A stretch of 12,207 nt of DNA. Origin: Microbacteriaceae bacterium. GTDB taxonomy: Bacteria; Actinomycetota; Actinomycetes; Actinomycetales; Microbacteriaceae. The translations under genes and the position numbers were made by a program. The notes under the pieces are model-generated. The model ran no database searches and was not told the DNA's origin. It saw nothing but the letters and a program-made list of their open reading frames with translations. Numbering within the stretch: the first letter of the stretch is position 1; the number at the start of each line of letters is the position of its first letter. The DNA is taken from contig JAHEAT010000020.1 of NCBI GenBank assembly GCA_024642605.1, forward strand, positions 1-12,207, read 5' to 3'. This document shows positions 1 to 7,036 of this stretch, one piece after another.

Positions 1-1134
1 CGCCGACTCGGCGCTAAAACTCAGGTGCTCGAGCCAGCCGGGGGAGACTTCGCTAGAACCCGCCTTACCCACTCTCTAGAGGTGGCTCAGGTGGGGCGAG
101 AAATGGCAGTCGACCTCGGAGTTAGCGCCGACTTGGTTGACATGGCTTGCCTAGCACACGACCTCGGGCACCCGCCATTCGGGCACAACGGCGAAAAAGC
201 ACTAAACGAATGGGCTGCAAGTATCGGAGGATTCGAAGGCAACGCGCAAACCTTTAGGTTGCTGACCCGCCTCGAGCCCAAGGTCTTTGACGCCAATTCC
301 AAGTCGGTGGGGCTCAACCTAACTCGCGCTGCGCTAGACGCGGCCTGCAAGTATCCGTGGACTCTCGGTGAAGCCGCCAGAGCCTCTGCCAATGTCAACA
401 AGTTCGGTGTGTATGCAGATGACATCGACGTTTTCAACTGGATGCGAGAAGGCGCGCCGCTGTTTGTAAAGAGCATCGAGGCTCAGGTTATGGACTTCGC
501 AGACGACGTCGCTTATTCGGTGCACGACTTTGAAGATGCCGTAGTGAACGGGTTTATCAAACTCGAAGAAGTTGCCTCGCCAAATCAACGCCAGTACCTG
601 ATAGCCCAAATCAGCAGCTGGGCCGATGAGCAGATATCGACTTCGCAACTCGATGCCGCGCTTTCACGCCTAATGGCCAACAAGTTTTGGCTAAACGACT
701 TCGACGGGTCGGTTGAGCGACTCGGCAGGTTGAAGAATCTCACAAGCTCGCTGATCGGGTCTTTCGTGGGACGAGTAACCGATGCCACCATCGAAGCAAA
801 CTCGAGCTCAAACCTAACTAGATTCGCTGCTTCGGTTTTCGAAACCGCAGACGTGGCAGCCGAAATTGCGGTACTCAAGGGTTTGGTTTCGGCCTTCTTG
901 ATGTCTCACGAATCGCGCAGGCCTTTCTATGAGTGGCAGCGCGCTCTGCTAAAGGAGCTTGCCGATGCGCTGCTCGAGCGTCAGGGTGCCTGGCTTGACG
1001 CCACAAATCAACTTGCTTGGATGACCGCAATCGACGAAATTCAGCGCAAGCGCGTGATCGTCGATCAGGTTGCTTCGCTCACCGATCAGAGTGCCTTAAC
1101 CCTTCACAACAAACTTGTCACCCAAGGACTCTAG
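1..1134 (+). CDS. dgt: Deoxyguanosinetriphosphate triphosphohydrolase-like protein (dNTPase), 5'-truncated by window edge
   Basis: HD-superfamily phosphohydrolase that cleaves dNTPs to deoxynucleoside plus triphosphate, acting in the cytoplasm on the nucleotide pool. The frame is open from base 1 and reads RRLGAKTQV, matching the conserved segment just before the RTRLTHS motif, so the true start lies upstream of the window and the GTG at 25 is internal. Visible metal-site motifs, numbered from the first codon here: H24 in RTRLTHSLEV, H53-D54 in AHDLGHPPFGH, and the downstream DFADDVAYSVHD segment near base 490 that carries the last metal-binding aspartate. The 378 visible residues are close to the usual length of the actinobacterial family, so perhaps 40-60 residues are missing. 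It ends 9 bases before dnaG, an arrangement common in actinobacteria, and the two are probably co-transcribed. Family assignment is firm; true nucleotide preference cannot be read from sequence. Confidence 0.93.
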   Translation, partial: RRLGAKTQVLEPAGGDFARTRLTHSLEVAQVGREMAVDLGVSADLVDMACLAHDLGHPPFGHNGEKALNEWAASIGGFEGNAQTFRLLTRLEPKVFDANSKSVGLNLTRAALDAACKYPWTLGEAARASANVNKFGVYADDIDVFNWMREGAPLFVKSIEAQVMDFADDVAYSVHDFEDAVVNGFIKLEEVASPNQRQYLIAQISSWADEQISTSQLDAALSRLMANKFWLNDFDGSVERLGRLKNLTSSLIGSFVGRVTDATIEANSSSNLTRFAASVFETADVAAEIAVLKGLVSAFLMSHESRRPFYEWQRALLKELADALLERQGAWLDATNQLAWMTAIDEIQRKRVIVDQVASLTDQSALTLHNKLVTQGL

Positions 1135-1143
1135 GATTTAGGC

Positions 1144-3033
1144 ATGGCTGGCAGAATCTCACAAAAGGATATCGAAGAGATTCGTCAACGAACAAACATC
1201 GCAGATGTTGTAGGCGAGTACGTTCAGTTGAAGAGTGCAGGTGGCGGTGAACTCAAGGGCCGTTGTCCATTTCACGATGAAAAATCGCCTTCGTTCACGG
1301 TGTCGCCTTCAAAAGGTGTCTATTACTGCTTCGGTTGCCAAGAAAAAGGAAACCTCTTCGATTTTGTAGCCAAGATCGACTCCCTGTCGTTCAGGGATGT
1401 CGCCGAAAAGTTGGCCGCTCGCCTAGGAATGACGCTCACTCTCGAGGCTGGAAATTCAAACGATGCAGCCGAATACAACCAACGCGCCCGTGTGCTCGAG
1501 GCAAACAAGGCGGCAGCAGAATTTTTTAGGTCACAGTTCGACTCAGAGGAAGCAGCCCCAGGTCGTCAGCTGCTTCTGAGTCGAGGGTTCGATTCGGCAG
1601 CCTGCGAACCGTTCGGTATCGGTTGGGCTCCCAAAGGATGGTCTGGTCTCTCAGAGCACCTGAAGTCAAAGGGGTTCACCAACGACGAACTTGTTACTGC
1701 TGGTCTCGCGTCGAAGTCTGAGCGGGGGGTGTTCGATAAATTTCGGGGTCGAGTTATTTGGCCGATCCGCGACTCAACAAACGCGGTCATTGGTTTTGGT
1801 GCCAGAAAGATTTTCGAAGAAGACACCGGGCCAAAGTATTTGAACACCGCTGACACTCCGGTGTACCACAAGAGCCGAGTGCTCTACGGAATCGATTTAG
1901 CGAAGAAAGACATAGCCAAAAAGCAGCAGGTTGTAGTCGTGGAGGGTTACACCGACGTTATGGCGTGCCACCTCGCCGGAATCACAACTGCCGTCGCAAC
2001 TTGCGGCACGGCATTCGGTGACGAGCACATTCGCATTCTCAACCGCATACTTTCTAGCGACCCGACAAATCCCGCGCAAGTCATCTTCAACTTTGATCCA
2101 GATGAAGCCGGGCAAAAAGCGGCGATGCGCGCGTTCAACGACGCATCCAAGTTCAATGCTCAGACCTTTATGGCAATCGGCCCAGACGGGCTCGACCCTT
2201 CAGATTTGCGCACTCAACGAGGCGATCAAGCCGTGCGCGATATGATCGAGGGCAAGAAGCCTCTTCTAGAATTCGCCATCGGCCGTTCAATGAACAAGTT
2301 CGACCTAGCTACTCGTGAAGGCCAGGTGGGTGCGGCGCGAGCAGCTGCCACTCTATTGGCTCAGATCGACGATCTCGTTATGCGCGGTGTCTACGAGCGT
2401 TTTGTTGCCGATGCCACGAACCTTGAACGCAGCGACGTGGCAGTTTTGGTGCAGCAGGTAGCGCAGAAAGATCGTAGATCGGGTGTTGCAGCGATGTCAT
2501 TGGGCGCTTCTGGAGCTGCATTCGTTCAGGTTGAGCCCCCAGCCGACTCACCCGAACTGCAGGTTGTGAGTGTCGACGATCCATCTGTGGTCAACGAGAA
2601 GTGGCTTGTGATTGTGCTAGGTCAGGTACCGGATGCTTGCAGCCTCGAGGACTTCGCACGCATCGGTAAATCAAACTTCAGCCAGCCCTGGTTTCGCGAC
2701 ATTGCGCGAGTGATCTACCAGGTGCGCAGCGTTCAAGGAATACAGGGGCTATTCGAAGCCGTTGAGCAGCGCCTCGACGAGCAACTTGGGCAAGTCTTTA
2801 CAAAACTCATGCTCACGAGCATCCCTGCAAACGACGAAGCTAGTCGTCAGAAGTTTGCCGAGGGGGTAATCGGGCGTGCGCTCGAAAAGGCAATCGAGTA
2901 TGAAAAGAACGCCCTACGTGCCAAACGACGCAGTGCCGATGCGCTCGAAGATTCGGCCTCAGTAACCGAAATCGATTTAGCAATCGCAGCGCTAGATGCC
3001 GAAATTCACGCCTTGAGGCGGGCCAGGTCTTGA
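1144..3033 (+). CDS. dnaG: DNA primase DnaG
   Basis: Synthesises RNA primers for chromosome replication and works with the DnaB helicase. The 629-residue product has the standard order. An N-terminal CHC2 zinc-binding domain has C41, H44, C62 and C65 in CPFHDEKSPSF and YYCFGC. The catalytic core runs through about residue 400, with the TOPRIM glutamate E267 in VVVVEGYTDV and the metal-binding aspartates D318 and D320 in FNFDPDEAGQKAA. A helical C-terminal part ends in about 70 charged residues where the helicase-binding region normally sits. The loop after the first TOPRIM aspartate reads DPDEAG where I would expect DGDAAG; both aspartates are kept, so activity is probably intact. The ATG at 1144 gives the canonical MAGRI(S)xxDIxxIR start. 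The gene follows dgt by 9 bases and its TGA overlaps the TTG of the next gene, suggesting an operon. Confidence 0.98.
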   Translation: MAGRISQKDIEEIRQRTNIADVVGEYVQLKSAGGGELKGRCPFHDEKSPSFTVSPSKGVYYCFGCQEKGNLFDFVAKIDSLSFRDVAEKLAARLGMTLTLEAGNSNDAAEYNQRARVLEANKAAAEFFRSQFDSEEAAPGRQLLLSRGFDSAACEPFGIGWAPKGWSGLSEHLKSKGFTNDELVTAGLASKSERGVFDKFRGRVIWPIRDSTNAVIGFGARKIFEEDTGPKYLNTADTPVYHKSRVLYGIDLAKKDIAKKQQVVVVEGYTDVMACHLAGITTAVATCGTAFGDEHIRILNRILSSDPTNPAQVIFNFDPDEAGQKAAMRAFNDASKFNAQTFMAIGPDGLDPSDLRTQRGDQAVRDMIEGKKPLLEFAIGRSMNKFDLATREGQVGAARAAATLLAQIDDLVMRGVYERFVADATNLERSDVAVLVQQVAQKDRRSGVAAMSLGASGAAFVQVEPPADSPELQVVSVDDPSVVNEKWLVIVLGQVPDACSLEDFARIGKSNFSQPWFRDIARVIYQVRSVQGIQGLFEAVEQRLDEQLGQVFTKLMLTSIPANDEASRQKFAEGVIGRALEKAIEYEKNALRAKRRSADALEDSASVTEIDLAIAALDAEIHALRRARS

Positions 3034-3932
3034 AGGTAGCACTGCTGCCACAGGTTGTGCCTGAATATCGTTTGGCAATCGAGAAAGCTGGCGGTGAGGT
3101 AACCGACTTGGCCCCCGACGTCACTGCGCTAGTTTGGACTGACTATTCGCAACCGACATTGCTTGCAGAAACGCTGCGTCATAACCCGCAAGTGGAGTGG
3201 GTGCAACTACCGTTCGCTGGCGTCGACGCCTTTGCCTCGATTCTTCAAGCCCCGACTCGGTTCACCTCGGCCAAGGGAGCGTATGCGATGCCGGTAGCCG
3301 AACACGCTTTAGCGCTCTGCTTGGCTCTGGGTCGAGCAATCCCAGAACGCGTAAAGGCAAGTTCATGGGGCGAGAAGTTTGCAGTCAGCCTTTACGAGTC
3401 ACGCGTTCTGGTTATTGGTGGTGGCGGTATCGCTGAAGAATTGGTGCGGCTACTCGCACCTTTCGGTTGCTCCGTAACGGTAATTCGCAAGAACCCTGAG
3501 TTGACTCTGGGTTCGTCCACCTACGGCTTTGAACGCCTAGATGATGAGCTTCCCAATGCGGACTTCGTCATCGTTGCCGCGGCGCTCACCACTGAGACCA
3601 ACGGGTTGTTCAACTACAGAAGAATCGCGCTGATGAAGCGGAGTGCTTACCTTGTCAACATCGCTCGTGGAAAGCACGTAGTCACCGCAGATCTTGTTGC
3701 AGCACTAAATACCGGTGTCATAGCCGGTGCGGCTCTCGATGTAACTGATCCTGAGCCACTACCGAGCGGGCATGCGCTCTGGACTGCAAAGAATTGCATA
3801 GTGACTCCGCACACGGCAGATACTCCCGAGCAAGTCACTCGAATGCTCGCCGAGCGAATCTACCGCAATGTTTTGGCCTTCCATGGCAACGGGGAGTGGG
3901 TCGGATTGGTCGACCCGGCTGCCGGTTACTAG
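3030..3932 (+). CDS. D-isomer-specific 2-hydroxyacid dehydrogenase family protein
   Basis: NAD(P)-dependent oxidoreductase of the family that interconverts 2-hydroxy and 2-keto acids; the substrate cannot be named. Evidence in the 300 residues: a short N-terminal flavodoxin-like half with QLPFAGVDAF (about 59-68); a Rossmann nucleotide loop VLVIGGGGIAEEL (about 126-138) in which the family's usual final glycine of GxGxxG is alanine; the catalytic arginine R213 in NIARG; ALDVTDPEPLP with the catalytic glutamate probably E242; and H261 in VTPHTA. All catalytic positions are therefore present. The start is TTG at 3030, overlapping the dnaG stop as TTGA, which implies translational coupling; an AGG lies three bases upstream. 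At 300 residues it is on the short side for the family, like glyoxylate/hydroxypyruvate reductase-like members. The N-terminus is supported only by coupling and length, so the start is less certain than the family. Confidence 0.9.
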   Translation: MKVALLPQVVPEYRLAIEKAGGEVTDLAPDVTALVWTDYSQPTLLAETLRHNPQVEWVQLPFAGVDAFASILQAPTRFTSAKGAYAMPVAEHALALCLALGRAIPERVKASSWGEKFAVSLYESRVLVIGGGGIAEELVRLLAPFGCSVTVIRKNPELTLGSSTYGFERLDDELPNADFVIVAAALTTETNGLFNYRRIALMKRSAYLVNIARGKHVVTADLVAALNTGVIAGAALDVTDPEPLPSGHALWTAKNCIVTPHTADTPEQVTRMLAERIYRNVLAFHGNGEWVGLVDPAAGY

Positions 3933-3936
3933 TAAC
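3925..3936. repeat. Perfect 12-bp palindrome over the dehydrogenase stop codon
   Basis: GTTACTAGTAAC is a perfect palindrome that contains the TAG stop at 3930-3932. A palindrome of this size is expected a few times by chance in 12 kb, there is no loop and no T-run after it, so a terminator or operator role is not supported. Confidence 0.2.
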
Positions 3937-3982
3937 GAACACCAAAAATCTCTAATCACTTATTTGGAAGCCGTTTCTTTGG

Positions 3983-3988
3983 TAATGT
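3983..3988 (+). promoter_or_regulatory. Candidate -10 box for tRNA-Asn
   Basis: TAATGT fits the TANNNT pattern common to actinobacterial -10 elements and lies 17 bases before the mature tRNA 5' end, which would put transcription start near 3995 and leave a short 5' leader to be processed. No convincing -35 is seen (TTATTT at 3960-3965 is at the right spacing but a weak match). Inference only. Confidence 0.4.
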
Positions 3989-4005
3989 TAGAGCCGTTGT
4001 TTTAT

Positions 4006-4081
4006 TCCTCGGTAGCTCAATTGGCAGAGCAATCGGCTGTTAACCGATAGGTTCTTGGTTCGAGTCCAAGCCGGGGAGCCA
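4006..4081 (+). tRNA. tRNA-Asn (anticodon GUU)
   Basis: A complete 76-base cloverleaf can be folded by eye. Acceptor TCCTCGG pairs with CCGGGGA, followed by discriminator G and an encoded CCA. The D stem starts GCTC and closes with GAGC. The anticodon stem ATCGG/CCGAT encloses loop CTGTTAA with GTT at 4039-4041. The T arm carries GGTTCGAGTCC. It sits between the dehydrogenase gene and the kinase-like gene on the same strand, and only 39 bases separate its CCA from the next start codon, so read-through into the kinase operon is possible. Confidence 0.97.
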
Positions 4082-4110
4082 CTCTTTTCTAGACATCAGT
4101 AGAGGTTTCG

Positions 4111-4116
4111 AGGAGG
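4111..4116 (+). promoter_or_regulatory. Ribosome binding site of the kinase-like gene
   Basis: AGGAGG, a full-strength Shine-Dalgarno core, ends four bases before the GTG at 4121. It is the reason for choosing that start. The spacing is short but acceptable, and there is no competing in-frame start nearby. It is the strongest such site seen in the window. Confidence 0.75.
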
Positions 4117-4120
4117 CCAC

Positions 4121-5383
4121 GTGATTCAGTGGTATCTCCAACGCCGTTGGCTTCCCGAATTCATCTTTTTTGCAGGATTCTTGGCAGTTCTGGTAGCGCC
4201 AGATGTAAGCATCCAATCGGGAGCGGCCTTCTTGCCGGCTACCATCATCTGCACATCGGTGTTTTTCGGTAGACGCGTTCAGTGGCTTTCGGTGACCCTG
4301 ATTATCGTCGGTACCGTTCTCGAGATTTTCACTGGGTTGGCTCCTCTAATCTCTGGCGTGGCAGCATCTTTGAGCCTCATTTTCATTGCAGCGTTTGCCT
4401 CAACTGTTTGGCGACAGATCGCCGTTATCGCTACAAACCTCGCTGGAATCGTAGTTGCTTACATCTCGACTCTCGAAGAGCCTGCTCGTTTGATCAAACT
4501 CGGTATCAAACTGAGTGCCGACAACTCGCAATTGCTGGCTTTCGCGCTTACTTCGGTTTGCGTGGTGTCTATCAATACACTCGCATGGGTGTTTGGGCGT
4601 CTTACAATCACGCGAACAATGCACGTTGGCACCGATTCAGATCGTGCGGTACTCATTCATCGACAGGCCCAACTTGGTTTAGAAGTTGCAAAACAAACCG
4701 AGCGGTTGGGTATTGCGCGAGACCTAACCGATCTCCTGGTTCAAAGAGTGACAGCAGTTGTCAGCCTGAGTGATGGTGCAAAATTTTTGGCCAAATCTGA
4801 CCCTGATTCTGCGATTAGAACTATTGGGCGCATCGCTGAGTCTTCTAACACCGCTCAGTCGGAGTTGCGAAAACTCTACGACTTACTGCATGAAAGTCAC
4901 GAACTAACCGCAGCGCCACCTAGCCTGTCTGAGTTGTCAGATCTCGTTTTAGCGATGAGACAACTTGGTTACAACGCCTCTCTGGCCGTAGATGGGCAAC
5001 CCTTTGAAATAAACGAAGGCGCTGAACTTTGCATCTTCAAGATCGTTTTCGAATCGCTGGAGAACATCAAAAAGAACACTCCTGCAAACACCGATGTCGC
5101 TGTCAATTTCTACTGGACGACTGAGGGGCTGCAAATTCTCGTCAAAGACAATGGAATAGAAACTCAACGGCGAGCCGACCTAACTCCGGAGCAAATGCTG
5201 GAGGGATACAGCGTCGCCGACGACATGGCCGCACTGACAAACATCGTGGATGGTGCAACATTGGGCGCGCTACGCGAACGTGCTGGGCTGTACGAGGGAA
5301 GCATCGACGTCACTCAGGTCGCCGGAGTAGGTTTTACTGTCTCGGCGTTTTTTCCAAACCTCCGCGAAGTAGCTGGAGTTTAG
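4121..5383 (+). CDS. Membrane sensor histidine-kinase-like protein lacking the phosphoacceptor histidine
   Basis: Resembles NarL/DesK-class (HisKA_3 type) sensor kinases, 420 residues. Hydrophobic segments at about 11-27, 34-50, 55-76, 80-97, 99-117 and 137-158 suggest five or six membrane passes with no large outer domain, as in kinases that sense in the membrane. A cytoplasmic dimerisation helix follows, QTERLGIARDLTDLLVQRV (192-210). In this family the motif reads ARELHD, but here it is ARDLTD, so Thr203 (codon ACC, 4727-4729) takes the place of the phosphorylated histidine. The ATPase domain is recognisable but eroded: N box FESLENIKKN keeps E311 and N315 with Asn for the usual His at 319; D box VKDNGIE keeps D343 and G345 but has Glu347 for the second glycine; G box GALRERAGLYEG is at 382-393. 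It precedes a response regulator by two bases. It may be a pseudokinase, an ATP-binding sensor or a phosphatase-only partner; the family call is secure, the activity is not. Confidence 0.85.
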   Translation: MIQWYLQRRWLPEFIFFAGFLAVLVAPDVSIQSGAAFLPATIICTSVFFGRRVQWLSVTLIIVGTVLEIFTGLAPLISGVAASLSLIFIAAFASTVWRQIAVIATNLAGIVVAYISTLEEPARLIKLGIKLSADNSQLLAFALTSVCVVSINTLAWVFGRLTITRTMHVGTDSDRAVLIHRQAQLGLEVAKQTERLGIARDLTDLLVQRVTAVVSLSDGAKFLAKSDPDSAIRTIGRIAESSNTAQSELRKLYDLLHESHELTAAPPSLSELSDLVLAMRQLGYNASLAVDGQPFEINEGAELCIFKIVFESLENIKKNTPANTDVAVNFYWTTEGLQILVKDNGIETQRRADLTPEQMLEGYSVADDMAALTNIVDGATLGALRERAGLYEGSIDVTQVAGVGFTVSAFFPNLREVAGV

Positions 5384-5385
5384 GT

Positions 5386-6060
5386 TTGTCCAACGAATAC
5401 CGTGTTGGGCTCGTTGACGCCGATGATGGCATCCGTGCTGGTCGACGAATGGTGCTCGAGTCGAGCGGACGCGTAAACATAACGTTAGAGCTCTCAACCG
5501 CCAACGAATTGTTAGAACGCTTTGCCGACTACCTGCTCGATGTTCTGATTATCGATCAACGTCTCCGCGGTTTGTCGGGGGTTGAGGTGTGCGAGAGAAT
5601 CTCGGCGATCAAATTCGCCGAAAAGATCGATACCAGAGTCCTGCTAACAGCACCATATGGCAGTGCACACCTGGAGTTGCAGGCATTACGAGCCGGAGCC
5701 ACCGCGGTGGTTTCTCAAGACGCCGGTTCGACTGCTCTGGTTGAAACGGTCGTGTCGCTAGGTGCACGAAAACGGCATTACTCGATATCCGAGATCAGAG
5801 CACTTTTTGGCGGTGGAGTTGCCAATGCTAAACGCGATCACGCGCTTGAGTCGCATTTGGGCGAGTTCGAGCTTCGAGAGCGCAGCATTCTGCAATCAAT
5901 GGTGGGCGGCGCTTCGGTGACCGAGGCCGCGCAGGCCTTTGATGTGGCGTCTTACCGAGTAAGAAAACTGGTGCAGTCAACACTGACCTCGCTCGAATTG
6001 GTAACCCTCGAGCAACTGCAACTGCGTTATCTCGCGGCCGGATTGGTAGATGATCTCTGA
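5386..6060 (+). CDS. LuxR/NarL-type response regulator with divergent receiver
   Basis: Cytoplasmic DNA-binding regulator, 224 residues: receiver domain about 5-125 and a C-terminal helix-turn-helix about 159-212 (ELRERSILQSMVGG, then TEAAQAFDVASYRVRKLVQ). The receiver keeps D11, the phosphoacceptor D57 in LDVLIIDQRLRGLSG, and the conserved T88 in VLLTA. It has Ala12 where the second acidic-pocket residue is expected, and Gln111 where the conserved lysine should be (AVVSQDA against the usual GYLLKDA). The helix-turn-helix is also less conserved than normal but its spacing is intact. The start is TTG at 5386, two bases after the kinase stop, with GGAG seven bases upstream (5375-5378). Its TGA overlaps the azlC ATG by one base. 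It is presumably the partner of the kinase-like protein and may act on this operon. D57 could still be phosphorylated, for instance by acetyl phosphate, but altered switching is likely. Confidence 0.85.
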   Translation: MSNEYRVGLVDADDGIRAGRRMVLESSGRVNITLELSTANELLERFADYLLDVLIIDQRLRGLSGVEVCERISAIKFAEKIDTRVLLTAPYGSAHLELQALRAGATAVVSQDAGSTALVETVVSLGARKRHYSISEIRALFGGGVANAKRDHALESHLGEFELRERSILQSMVGGASVTEAAQAFDVASYRVRKLVQSTLTSLELVTLEQLQLRYLAAGLVDDL

Positions 6061-6728
6061 TGCAGGCTGGCAAGATTGGTGTCGTTTCGCTCTCGGTTGG
6101 TTTTGCTACGGGGCTATACGGAATATCTTTTGGCGCCTTGGCGGTGGCGTCGGGGCTCGACATATTGCAAACCTGCGTTCTGAGCCTATTTATGTTCTCG
6201 GGTGGTTCTCAGTTTGCCTTCATTGGCGTCTTGGGCAGCGGCGGTCTACTCTCGCTTCCGGCGGCCATTCTTAGTTCTTGGTTGCTCGGCGTGAGAAACG
6301 GGTTTTACGCGGTGACCATGTCGTCGCTACTCGGAACCCTGGGTTTCAAGCGTTCGGTTGCCGCCCAACTAACCATCGACGAATCAACTGCGGTTGCCTT
6401 GAGCCGTGAAGGCGATGAGCAAGCAAAAGGTTTTTGGCTTACGGGCGGTTACGTGTTTTTGTTCTGGAACCTGATGACGCTATTGGGAGCAGTGCTCGGC
6501 GCTGCGATCGGTGACCCTAAGGTTTGGGGCTTAGATGCCGCTGCCGCGGCGGCATTCGTGGCGCTGGTCTGGCCAAGGCTAAAGAACTCAAGAATGCGCC
6601 TGACCAGCATCTTTAGCGCTCTCGTAGCGATAGTCTCTAGCCCCTATGTTCCGGTGGGTGTTCCAATCCTGCTAGCTGGTGCCGTCGGACTGGCGATTTG
6701 GATGTTCCCACAGAGAGAGCGTTCGTGA
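6060..6728 (+). CDS. azlC: AzlC family branched-chain amino acid export protein, large subunit
   Basis: Large membrane subunit of the AzlCD exporter, which in characterised members removes branched-chain amino acids or their analogues from the cytoplasm. The 222-residue product begins GVVSLSVGFATGLYGISFGALAVASGLDILQTCVLSLFMFSGGSQFAFIGVLGSGG, in pieces the typical AzlC opening, followed by the family's LLGVRNGFYAVTMSSLL segment (about 75-91), an acidic pair D107-E108 and four further hydrophobic stretches. The ATG at 6060 shares one base with the upstream TGA, and the TGA overlaps the azlD GTG, so translation of all three is probably coupled. Co-operonic placement behind a two-component-like pair suggests control by it, which is inference. 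The alanine run DAAAAAAF near 160-167 is unusual but lies in a membrane segment. The actual substrate cannot be deduced. Confidence 0.9.
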   Translation: MQAGKIGVVSLSVGFATGLYGISFGALAVASGLDILQTCVLSLFMFSGGSQFAFIGVLGSGGLLSLPAAILSSWLLGVRNGFYAVTMSSLLGTLGFKRSVAAQLTIDESTAVALSREGDEQAKGFWLTGGYVFLFWNLMTLLGAVLGAAIGDPKVWGLDAAAAAAFVALVWPRLKNSRMRLTSIFSALVAIVSSPYVPVGVPILLAGAVGLAIWMFPQRERS

Positions 6729-7036
6729 ATCTCTGGCTAGGCGTGCTGGCTGCCAGCGCCGCTGTTTACTCGTGGAAACTGATTGGTTTCCTAATTCCTA
6801 CAAAGTCTCTTAGGCACCCACGCATAGCCGATCTAGCTGCGCTAGTTACCGTCGCTCTGCTTTCGGGGTTGGTCGGTGTGCAAACGCTGGTTAGTAATTC
6901 GCGTATAGAGCTAGACGCGCGCTTACCGGCGGTTTTGGTTGCGATAGTTCTTATGGTGCTACGCGCACCTTTTATCGTCGTTGTGGCCGTTGCTGGAGCC
7001 GTGGCAGCCGTTCTTCGCCTGTGGTTCTGGTACTAG
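6725..7036 (+). CDS. azlD: AzlD family branched-chain amino acid export protein, small subunit
   Basis: Small hydrophobic partner of AzlC; both subunits are needed in characterised exporters. The 103-residue product has four hydrophobic stretches, including VNLWLGVLAASAAVYSWK at the N-terminus, LAALVTVALLSGLVGVQTLV in the middle and AVLVAIVLMVLRAPFIVVVAVAGAVAAVL at the end, given here as segments, with the LRAPF motif expected of the family. The GTG at 6725 was chosen because it overlaps the azlC stop as GTGA; an ATG at 6698 in the same frame would overlap azlC by 31 bases and is less likely. Its TAG (7034-7036) overlaps the stop of the convergent deformylase gene. Length about 100 is normal for AzlD. 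Confidence 0.88.
   Translation: MNLWLGVLAASAAVYSWKLIGFLIPTKSLRHPRIADLAALVTVALLSGLVGVQTLVSNSRIELDARLPAVLVAIVLMVLRAPFIVVVAVAGAVAAVLRLWFWY

Noticed and set aside
25..27. GTG as the start codon of the dgt gene
   Set aside because: The frame is open from base 1 and the upstream residues RRLGAKTQ continue the conserved dNTPase sequence, so this GTG is internal to a truncated gene.
3925..3936. 12-bp perfect palindrome as an operator or terminator
   Set aside because: Listed as a low-confidence repeat only: such palindromes are expected a few times by chance in 12 kb, and there is no T-run or nearby promoter geometry.
4082..4104. CTCT/AGAG pairing after tRNA-Asn as a terminator
   Set aside because: Only four base pairs with a loop of about 15 bases and no T-run after the second arm.
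5828..6163. Minus-strand open frame opposite the regulator/azlC junction
   Set aside because: It is antisense to two clearly conserved genes, its translation is Pro/Arg-rich without recognisable motifs, and no ribosome site is seen.
6698..6724. ATG at 6698 as the azlD start
   Set aside because: It overlaps azlC by 31 bases, and the GTG at 6725 forms a typical GTGA coupling with a normal AzlD length.
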